Assembly (NCBI GenBank): GCA_016791045.1
Contig: JAEUNO010000032.1
Span: 158,288 to 222,287 of the forward strand
Length of the DNA: 64,000 nt
DNA from: Methyloversatilis sp.
GTDB lineage: Bacteria; Pseudomonadota; Gammaproteobacteria; Burkholderiales; Rhodocyclaceae
Reading direction: 5' to 3'
Part shown: positions 45,982 through 53,005 of the stretch, piece after piece
How positions within the stretch are numbered: position 1 is the stretch's first letter
How the letters are laid out: each line of letters begins with the position of its first letter
The notes under the pieces: model-generated
Told to the model about the DNA's origin: nothing
The model's input: the letters and a program-made list of their open reading frames with translations, nothing else
Databases searched by the model: none
Translations under genes and position numbers: made by a program

Positions 45982-46730
45982 CCCGTCTGCGCGCGCTGCT
46001 GCTGGCCATCGCGCTGGCGCTGACCTGCGAAATGTCGGCCGCGGCGGCCGATGCCGTTGCACTGCCCGCCTTTTCCACGCAGCCCGCCGGATCGACGGTA
46101 TCGGGCTGGACGGCCTACACGCTGGGCGGCAAGGCGGCGCCGGCCGATTTCCGGCTGGCCGAGCTGGACGGCCTGACCGTGCTGCGTGTCGAAGCGTCGA
46201 ACGCCGCCTCGGCGCTGATCCACACCCGTCGCTTCGATCCGCTCGCCACGCCCTGGCTGAACTGGCGCTGGCGCGCCGACGTGCTGCCGGCCGCCGGGCG
46301 CTTCGCGACGCGGGACGGCGACGACTACGCGCTGCGCGTCTATGTGCTGTTCGATCTCGATCTGTCGAAGCTGTCGTTCGGTACGCGCACGAAAATCCGT
46401 CTGGCGCGCACCTTCTACGGCGAGCAGATTCCGACCGCCGTGCTGTGCTATGTGTGGGACACGCGCGCCGCGCCGGGCTCGCGCGCATGGAGCGCCTACA
46501 CCGACCGGGTACGCATGATCGCCGTCGACGGCGCTGGTTCGCCGACCGGCAGCTGGCGCGACGTGAGTCGCAACCTGGTCGAGGATTTCCGGGAAGCATT
46601 CGGCGAAGACCCGCCGGCCGTGACCGGCATCGTCGTGGCGAGCGACAGCGACAACACGGGCGGACAGACCCTCGGTTATTTCGGCGACCTGTCGGTCACC
46701 GCCCGGTCAGCGCCGCAGCCAACCCCATGA
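45975..46730 (+). CDS. DUF3047 periplasmic protein
   Basis: This 251-residue protein has a signal peptide (MLTRLRALLLAIALALT...AAAADA). The mature part fits DUF3047: LNWRWRADVLP, GDDYALRVYVLFDLDL and a C-terminal GIVVASDSDNTG with YFGDL. These beta-rich proteins resemble carbohydrate-binding jelly-roll folds. The function is unknown. The gene is embedded in the operon (7-base overlap upstream, ATGA downstream). Confidence 0.8.
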   Translation: MLTRLRALLLAIALALTCEMSAAAADAVALPAFSTQPAGSTVSGWTAYTLGGKAAPADFRLAELDGLTVLRVEASNAASALIHTRRFDPLATPWLNWRWRADVLPAAGRFATRDGDDYALRVYVLFDLDLSKLSFGTRTKIRLARTFYGEQIPTAVLCYVWDTRAAPGSRAWSAYTDRVRMIAVDGAGSPTGSWRDVSRNLVEDFREAFGEDPPAVTGIVVASDSDNTGGQTLGYFGDLSVTARSAPQPTP

Positions 46731-47800
46731 AACGACTTGTCCTGCTCGGCGGCGGTCACGCCCACCTATTCGTGCTGGAAGCCTTCGCGCGCGAACAACC
46801 CGACGCGGTGGTCAGCCTGATCACGCCCGATGCGCTGACGCCCTACTCCGGCATGATGCCGGGCGTCATCGCCGGCCATTACGACTACCGGCAGGCCTGC
46901 ATCGATCTCGCCCCGCTGGCAGCGCGGGCCGGCTGCGCGCTCCGGCTGGATGCCGCGGTGTCGCTGGACGCCGGGCAGCGGCAGATCCGGCTGGCCAGCG
47001 GCGAGCTGATCGACTACGACATGCTGTCGATCGACACCGGTTCGACGCCGCGCATCCCCGATCTGCCGGGTGCCGACAGCCGCGCGCATCCGGTGAAACC
47101 GATCGGTCAACTGCTCGAACGCTGGCATACCGCGCGCGCCGCGCGCGCTGCCGCAGTCGTCGGCGCCGGGGCCGCCGGCGTCGAAATCATCATGGCGCTG
47201 CATCACCGGCAACCGCTGATGCGCTGTACCTTGATCGACCGCGCGCCGCATATCCTCGACGGGCTGCCGGCGGGGCTGCAACGGCGTGTGATGGCCGAAC
47301 TGGCGCGCCAGCAGATCGACGTGGTGACCGAGGCGAGCGTGTCCGGTGTCGAGGCCGACGCCGTGCGGCTGGCTGACGGACGCAGCATTCCGAGTCATTT
47401 CACGGTGTGGGCCACCGGCGCCGCCGCACCACGCTGGCTGCGCGACTGCGGGCTGGCACTCGACCCCGGCGGTTTCATCGCGACCGGCCCGACGCTGCAG
47501 TCGCTGTCGCACCCCGAAGTGTTCGCCGCCGGTGATGTCGCGACGATGATCGATTCGCCGCGCCCGAAGTCCGGCGTATTCGCCGTGCGCGCCGGTCCGC
47601 CGCTGGCCGCCAACCTGCTGCGCGCCGCGCGCGGCGACACGCTGCAGCCCTGGACACCGCAGACGCGCGCCCTGCTGCTGCTCGCCTGCGGCCGCCGCCA
47701 CGCCATCGCCTCACGCGGCGGCTGGTCGCTGCAGGGAGACTGGGTATGGCGCTGGAAGGACCGCATCGACCGCGCGTTCATGCGCCGTTTCAGCGGCTAG
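46727..47800 (+). CDS. NAD(P)/FAD oxidoreductase of the SelD-associated family
   Basis: The 357-residue flavoprotein opens with LVLLGGGHAHLFVLEAF, the signature of the family that often precedes or is fused to selenophosphate synthetase SelD. Downstream are LTPYSGMMPGVIAGHYDY, VVGAGAAGVEI and FAAGDVATM. It has no redox CxxxxC and probably acts like a quinone-type oxidoreductase. No selD follows here. Its ATG overlaps the DUF3047 stop. It is the last gene of the arsS operon, followed by a long inverted repeat. Confidence 0.85.
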   Translation: MKRLVLLGGGHAHLFVLEAFAREQPDAVVSLITPDALTPYSGMMPGVIAGHYDYRQACIDLAPLAARAGCALRLDAAVSLDAGQRQIRLASGELIDYDMLSIDTGSTPRIPDLPGADSRAHPVKPIGQLLERWHTARAARAAAVVGAGAAGVEIIMALHHRQPLMRCTLIDRAPHILDGLPAGLQRRVMAELARQQIDVVTEASVSGVEADAVRLADGRSIPSHFTVWATGAAAPRWLRDCGLALDPGGFIATGPTLQSLSHPEVFAAGDVATMIDSPRPKSGVFAVRAGPPLAANLLRAARGDTLQPWTPQTRALLLLACGRRHAIASRGGWSLQGDWVWRWKDRIDRAFMRRFSG

Positions 47801-47818
47801 CGGCAGATTCAAGTTGCA

Positions 47819-47874
47819 AGATGCAAGATTCAAGGAACGACCTCCTTGCATCTTTCATCTTGAATCTTGCATCT
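47819..47874. repeat. 16-bp perfect inverted repeat between convergent genes
   Basis: Arm AGATGCAAGATTCAAG (47819-47834) is exactly repeated in reverse complement at 47859-47874, with a 24-base loop. The right arm ends on the stop codon of the minus-strand ABC gene. Partial copies of the arm (GATTCAAG, TTGCAA, TTGCATCTT) lie within and beside it. It can form a terminator-like hairpin for both strands but has no T-run. It may be a dispersed repeat element. Confidence 0.75.
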
Positions 47875-48563
47875 CAAACCATCCTGCCGGCGGCGAGGCG
47901 GATGCGGCGCGTGCAGCGCGATGCGAGCGCTTCGTCGTGTGTCACCAGGATCAGCGTGGTGCCTTGTTCGGCATTCATGGCGAACATCAGGTCGATGACC
48001 GACGCGCCGGTTGCGGCGTCGAGATTGCCGGTCGGTTCATCGGCCAGCAGCAATCCGGGTTCGGGCGCGAAGGCGCGCGCCAGCGCGACCCGCTGCTGTT
48101 CGCCGCCGGACAGCTGGCGCGGGTAGTGCGTCATCCGCCCGCCCAGGCCGACCCGTTCCAGCAGTGCCACCGAGCGCTCGCGCACCCGGTCGACGCCGGC
48201 CAGTTCGAGCGGCAGCATGACGTTTTCGAGCGCGGTCAGCGCCGGCAGAAGCTGGAAGGACTGGAACACGAAGCCGACCTTTTCGCCGCGCAGCTGGGCC
48301 CGGGCGTCTTCGTCGAGCGCAAAGATGTCCTGCCCGGCGATGCTGACCGAGCCGGCAGACGGCAGGTCGAGCCCGGCCAGAAGACCGAGCAAGGTCGATT
48401 TTCCTGAACCGCTGGCGCCGACGATGGCCAAAGCTTCGCCGGCACGAACCGTGAAGGCGATATCCTGAAGAATCTGCAGCGGCGCGTTCCCGCTGCTCAC
48501 CTGCTTGCCCAGCCCGATGACTTCAAGGACGGTCGGGCGTGTTTCCGGAGTGTCTGTAGGCAT
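47874..48563 (-). CDS. ybbA: ABC transporter ATP-binding protein (YbbA/LolD type)
   Basis: The 229-residue ATPase has Walker A GASGSGKSTLLGLL, Q-loop VFQSFQLLP, signature LSGGEQQRVALARAF, Walker B LLLADEPTGNLD and H-loop VTHDEALA, as in MacB/LolD/YbbA. Divergence from tesA matches the E. coli tesA-ybbA layout, hence YbbA. Its usual permease (ybbP) does not follow within the window. The start at 48563 overlaps the tesA ATG; an alternative ATG 10 codons upstream would enter tesA. Confidence 0.85.
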   Translation of the reverse strand: MPTDTPETRPTVLEVIGLGKQVSSGNAPLQILQDIAFTVRAGEALAIVGASGSGKSTLLGLLAGLDLPSAGSVSIAGQDIFALDEDARAQLRGEKVGFVFQSFQLLPALTALENVMLPLELAGVDRVRERSVALLERVGLGGRMTHYPRQLSGGEQQRVALARAFAPEPGLLLADEPTGNLDAATGASVIDLMFAMNAEQGTTLILVTHDEALASRCTRRIRLAAGRMV

Positions 48564-49203
48564 GAAAAAAGTGTTGTTCTCGATGTTATGCATGGTGTTC
48601 GCTGCGCTGCCGTTGCAGGCGCAGACATTGCTGGTGGTCGGCGACAGTCTGTCAGCCGGATACGGTCTGCGCCAGCATGAGGCCTGGCCGGTGTTGCTCG
48701 GGCAGAAACTGGCTCAGGCGGGTTACGCCCATTCGGTCGTCAATGCGAGCACCAGCGGCGACACCACGGCCAATGGCCTGTCGCGCATCGACGCGGCACT
48801 CGCGGCGCACAAGCCGGCCATCGTCATTCTCGCGCTCGGTGCCAACGACGGCTTGCGCGGCCTGCCCGTCAAAAGCATGCGCGACAACATCGAATCCATG
48901 ACGCGCAAGGCACAGGCGGCCGGCGCCCGGGTGCTGATCGCCGGCATGCAGCTGCCGCCGAACTACGGCCCCGACTACACGCGAAAGTTCGCCGCTGCCT
49001 TCAGCGAGGTGGCCACAAGCACCCGCTCGGCGTTGCTGCCTTTCCTGCTCGACGGTTTCGCCACCGATCCGCGCAGTTTCCTGCCGGATGGCATTCATCC
49101 GGTTGCCGGCGCGCAGTCGCGCATCGTCGATAACATCTGGACGCCGCTCAAGCCGCTGCTCGGCAAGGTGGCCGATAGCGCGTCGGCCGCACGCCAGCGG
49201 TGA
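48562..49203 (+). CDS. tesA: TesA-type lysophospholipase/thioesterase
   Basis: This 213-residue exported SGNH hydrolase has a signal peptide (MKKVLFSMLCMVFAALPLQA) and the blocks GDSLSAGYGL (Ser nucleophile), GANDG and DGIHP (Asp/His). TesA acts on acyl-CoAs and lysophospholipids in the periplasm. The ATG at 48562 shares two bases with the start codon of the divergent ybbA gene. The catalytic set is intact. Confidence 0.93.
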   Translation: MKKVLFSMLCMVFAALPLQAQTLLVVGDSLSAGYGLRQHEAWPVLLGQKLAQAGYAHSVVNASTSGDTTANGLSRIDAALAAHKPAIVILALGANDGLRGLPVKSMRDNIESMTRKAQAAGARVLIAGMQLPPNYGPDYTRKFAAAFSEVATSTRSALLPFLLDGFATDPRSFLPDGIHPVAGAQSRIVDNIWTPLKPLLGKVADSASAARQR

Positions 49204-49351
49204 TTGCGCTCCGGCCTGCGGGTCGGAAAACCGGCTCTGCATATATATAAGGCGTAATGCGGCGAGCGGTCGCCCGACCTTCGTCCGGCACGCTACCATC
49301 GCCGGCCGCAGTTCTTCCAGACAAGGCTGTCATGCACAGGAACACCCGGCA

Positions 49352-50470
49352 ATGAGCGACGCTCCCACACTCCGGCGACCGGCAGGAATGGCGTCGATCC
49401 GTCAGTTGCACGACTTCGACGCCCTCATCGATACCCGTTCGCCAGCCGAATTCGCGCTCGACCATGTGCCCGGCGCAATCAACTGCCCGGCACTCGACGA
49501 CGCGCAGCGCGCGGAAATCGGCACGTTGTACAAACAGGTGTCGCCGTTCGTCGCCAAGCGGCGCGGTGCGGCGCTGGTTGCACTGAACATCGGCCGCCAC
49601 CTGCTGGAAACCTTCCACGACAAGGGGCCGGGCTGGCGTCCGCTGATCTACTGCTGGCGGGGCGGCAAGCGCAGCGGTGCCTTCGTCACCGTGCTCCGCC
49701 AGATCGGCTGGGACGCGCATCAGCTCGAAGGCGGCTACAAGCGCTACCGTCGCGATGTGCTCGACCGGCTCGCCGCAGCCCCCGCCCAGCTCGATTTCCG
49801 CGTATTGAGCGGACCGACCGGCAGCGCCAAGAGCCGGGTGCTCGAACGGCTGGCGGCACGTGGCGAACAGGTGCTCGATCTGGAGGCGCTGGCTGCGCAC
49901 AAGGGATCGGTACTGGGCCGACAGCCCGGTCAGCCGCAACCGCCGCAGCGCTGGTTCGAATCGCAGCTGCATGCGGTGCTGGCGACCTTCGATCCGGCGC
50001 GTCCGGTGTTCACCGAAGCGGAAAGCCGGCGCATCGGCCTGGTTTCGCTGCCGAACGAACTGATCGAACGCATGCGGGCGGCGCCCTGCCTGCGCATCGA
50101 TGCTTCGGTGGCCGCCCGTACGGACTTCCTGCTGCGCGACTACGACTACCTCACGAGCGATGCCGAGGCGCTGATTGGCGAGCTCGAACGGCTGACCGAT
50201 CTGCGCGGACACGACACGATCGGCACCTGGTCGGCGCTGGCGCGCGCCGGCGACTGGCGCACGCTGGTTGCAGCGTTGCTGGAGCAGCACTACGACCCGC
50301 TGTACCGACGATCGCAGCAGTACAACTTTGCACGCCACCCGAATGCGCCCACCTTTGAGGCCGACCGGCTCGACGCAGCAGGCATCGATGCGCTGGCGGC
50401 ACGCATCATCCGGGCTACCGCTCAGGGCACTTTCGACGACGTGTCGGCGCACACCGCACAGATGCGCTGA
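49352..50470 (+). CDS. selU: tRNA 2-selenouridine synthase
   Basis: SelU (MnmH) replaces sulfur by selenium in wobble 2-thiouridine of tRNAs using selenophosphate. The 372-residue product has a rhodanese domain with catalytic Cys101 in LIYCWRGGKRSG and a P-loop domain (about 150-345) whose motif is GPTGSAKS, with Ala where Gly is usual. The start at 49352 (MSDAPTLRRP) fits. selD is not in the window. The 3' end overlaps the convergent methyltransferase gene by 49 bases. Confidence 0.93.
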   Translation: MSDAPTLRRPAGMASIRQLHDFDALIDTRSPAEFALDHVPGAINCPALDDAQRAEIGTLYKQVSPFVAKRRGAALVALNIGRHLLETFHDKGPGWRPLIYCWRGGKRSGAFVTVLRQIGWDAHQLEGGYKRYRRDVLDRLAAAPAQLDFRVLSGPTGSAKSRVLERLAARGEQVLDLEALAAHKGSVLGRQPGQPQPPQRWFESQLHAVLATFDPARPVFTEAESRRIGLVSLPNELIERMRAAPCLRIDASVAARTDFLLRDYDYLTSDAEALIGELERLTDLRGHDTIGTWSALARAGDWRTLVAALLEQHYDPLYRRSQQYNFARHPNAPTFEADRLDAAGIDALAARIIRATAQGTFDDVSAHTAQMR

Positions 50471-50973
50471 ATCATCGCCGGCGCCGGCGCGGTCAGTTCG
50501 CCCTGTTCGAATGCCAGAACGCGTCCCCAGCTGCGCGCCCAGTCGAACAGTTCGTCCGGCCGGAGCAGGAAATCCGGGTTCGACGGCTTGCCGAAGCGCT
50601 CATTGCCCAGCATGAAGGTTTCGTAGATCAGCACGCCGCCCGGTCGCAGAAGCGCGGCCAGCTCAGCCAGTCGCGGCCGGAACAGGTAGCGCGTGACCAC
50701 CACCGCATCGAAGCTGGCAGCCCCCCACGGCCAGGGGGCCTGTTCGAGATCTGCGCACAGCGTGCGCACGCCGTCCACTCCGTCCAGTCCGGCCAGCGCC
50801 GACTCATCACGATCGGCGGCCAGTACGCTGAAACCCTGGCCGGCGAGCCATCGGGCATGCCGACCGGCGCCGCTGGCGAAATCGAGGATTTCCGCGCCAG
50901 GTGCGCAGAGGGCCGCGAAACGGGTGACCCATTCCGATGGCGTCTGACTGGAAAAGTGGGAATGAGAGGGCAT
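50422..50973 (-). CDS. SAM-dependent class I methyltransferase
   Basis: The 183-residue protein has methyltransferase motif I EILDFASGAGRHARWLA, an acidic loop LAADRD and motif IV FDAVVVTRYLFRP. It has no diagnostic domain for a given substrate. Start at ATG 50973 (MPSHSHFSSQTPSEWV); further upstream in-frame codons look non-coding. It overlaps the 3' end of selU, but on the other strand. Confidence 0.8.
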   Translation of the reverse strand: MPSHSHFSSQTPSEWVTRFAALCAPGAEILDFASGAGRHARWLAGQGFSVLAADRDESALAGLDGVDGVRTLCADLEQAPWPWGAASFDAVVVTRYLFRPRLAELAALLRPGGVLIYETFMLGNERFGKPSNPDFLLRPDELFDWARSWGRVLAFEQGELTAPAPAMIQRICAVCADTSSKVP

Positions 50974-51043
50974 CGGCAGGCCTTTATTCGAGGTTGTGGG
51001 TGGTCGGGGCGGCATTATCATCCGAGGCACTTCAAGGAAAAAA

Positions 51044-52750
51044 ATGTTTCGCACTGCGAATATGCCGGCTTCTCCGATGGCTGCGAGCGGCTTCTTTCTC
51101 TGGCGCGCGCTGCCTCTGGCCCTTCTGGCCGGCGCCGTTGCGGCCAGTGTGTCCATGCCGATCGGACTTGCCGTGTTTCTCATCGCCAGCGGCATCGGTG
51201 CGGCGGCAACGCGGCAGCTGACGCTGGCCGCCGAGCGCCTGGCCGTGCAGGACAGCGAAAACCTGCGCCAGCAGGACTTCGCTGTCCTCGCGGCCGACTG
51301 GCACTGGGAAACGGATTCCGGCATGAGGCTCCGCGTGTCGCAGACCCGTCCGGTGCTCGGCAATGCGCTGGACATCGTTGCGGTGAATGGCCTTCAGTTC
51401 TGGAAGATCGACGCGCTGTCGCCGGTGCACGGTGACTGGGAGGAGTGCCATCGCATGATCCAGTCGCGTCAGCCCATGCAACTGCATCTGGTGCTGCGGC
51501 TCCCTGACAGCAGCGTACGCCACATCGATCTGCGCGGCCGGCCGGTGACCGATGCGCAAGGCGAGTTCTGCGGCTATCGTGGCACCGGACGCGACGAAAG
51601 TGCCTTCGTGCAGTCGACGCGCGCACTGCGCGAACTGGAGACGCGGCATCGCGAAATGGTGAATCACCTGCGCGAAGTCATTTTCCGCATCGATGCCCGG
51701 GGTCGTTTCACTTACCTGAACCGCGCATGGGAAGACCTGACCGGCCAGCCCGTGTCGCAGGCCATCGGCCAGCGCGTGCTGCGCTGGCTGTCGAAGGACG
51801 AAGCGCGCTATCTGCTGGCCCGGCTGGAACCGCTGCTCGACGGTCGGCGCGACTCGATGCAGGTCGAGGTCCGCACCCACACCGCCGGCCAGCCGGCGCG
51901 CTGGCTCGAAATCGCGATCAGTGCGCGCTTCGACGGCAGCGGCGGCCTGGAGAGCCTGTCCGGCAGCATCGAGGACATCACGCAGCGCAAGCAGGCGGAA
52001 TCGACGCTGTACGACATGAATTCCGAACTGGAGCGGCGCGTGAAGCGGCGCACCGCGGAACTCGAAGCGTCGAACCGCGAACTGGAGGCCTTTTCCTACT
52101 CGGTGTCGCATGACCTGCGCAACCCGCTGCGCGCCATCGACGGCTTTTCGCAGATCATCATCGAGGACTACGGCGATCAGCTCGACAAGATGGCGCACAG
52201 CCACCTCGGGCGCATCCGTGCGGCGTCGCAGAAGCTGTCGACCCTGATCGACGACCTGATCGAACTCGGGCGCCTGACGCGGGCGCCGATCAGCCGGGTC
52301 GTGGTCGACCTGTCGGCGATCGCGCGCACCATCGCGCGCGAGCTGCATGCGGAAGCGCCCGAACGCGAAGCCCGCGTGTCGATCGGCCTGCATCTGATGG
52401 CGCGCGTCGACCCGATGCTCGCGCGTGTCATGCTCGAACACCTGCTGCGCAATGCCTGGGCGTTCACCGCCACCTGCACACCGGCCGAGATCGAATTCGA
52501 CGCCCGGCTGCGCAACCGCGAAGTCGTGTTCCATGTGCGCGACAACGGTGCCGGTTTCGACATGGCCCATGTGTCACAGCTGTTCCGCCCGTTCAACCGG
52601 CTGCACGATCAGGCCGACAACAGCGGCACCGGTATCGGACTGGCGACCGTGCAGCGTATCGTGCACCGCCATGGCGGTCGCATCTGGGCCGAGGGCGCGC
52701 CCGGCAAAGGCGCAAGCTTCTACTTCACCTTGCCCGATCCGGCTGTCTGA
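51044..52750 (+). CDS. PAS-domain sensor histidine kinase
   Basis: This 568-residue kinase starts at ATG 51044 with AAGGA upstream. Two membrane helices (about 15-55) precede two PAS-like domains (about 75-175 and 190-310), a coiled coil (MNSELERRVKRRTAELEASNRELEAF in pieces) and the kinase core: H-box SVSHDLRNPLRAIDG, N-box NAWAFTA, G1 DNGAGFD and G2 NSGTGIGLATVQRI. The first PAS is less conserved. No response regulator lies beside it, so the partner is unlinked. Confidence 0.9.
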   Translation: MFRTANMPASPMAASGFFLWRALPLALLAGAVAASVSMPIGLAVFLIASGIGAAATRQLTLAAERLAVQDSENLRQQDFAVLAADWHWETDSGMRLRVSQTRPVLGNALDIVAVNGLQFWKIDALSPVHGDWEECHRMIQSRQPMQLHLVLRLPDSSVRHIDLRGRPVTDAQGEFCGYRGTGRDESAFVQSTRALRELETRHREMVNHLREVIFRIDARGRFTYLNRAWEDLTGQPVSQAIGQRVLRWLSKDEARYLLARLEPLLDGRRDSMQVEVRTHTAGQPARWLEIAISARFDGSGGLESLSGSIEDITQRKQAESTLYDMNSELERRVKRRTAELEASNRELEAFSYSVSHDLRNPLRAIDGFSQIIIEDYGDQLDKMAHSHLGRIRAASQKLSTLIDDLIELGRLTRAPISRVVVDLSAIARTIARELHAEAPEREARVSIGLHLMARVDPMLARVMLEHLLRNAWAFTATCTPAEIEFDARLRNREVVFHVRDNGAGFDMAHVSQLFRPFNRLHDQADNSGTGIGLATVQRIVHRHGGRIWAEGAPGKGASFYFTLPDPAV

Positions 52751-52865
52751 GCGCAGTGTCGATGTTTTTATATTGCGATCGCACATTAATCTGTTTGTAG
52801 ATTCAACTTTAGAATTCATTCTCAAGCATTTAATTAAATTAATTTAATGTTTTATTGACGACGAT

Positions 52866-52879
52866 TGTGGATTTCCACA
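52866..52879. promoter_or_regulatory. Palindrome in the AT-rich gap upstream of the patZ-like gene
   Basis: TGTGGA-TT-TCCACA is a perfect 6+2+6 palindrome in the 255-base gap 52751-53005. The preceding 90 bases are markedly AT-rich. A TATACT hexamer lies at 52904. It resembles a dimeric regulator site, but does not match the CRP consensus. Confidence 0.35.
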
Positions 52880-53005
52880 GGCGGAACTTGTGTTGCGATG
52901 CAATATACTGAGGTCAAGGTGCCAGGCATCACCGCGTACGGCAGCAGCAAGGCTGGCAATCACCGCCACCACCGCTGACGAGATCGCAGCGCCAAGGGAG
53001 TCCCC

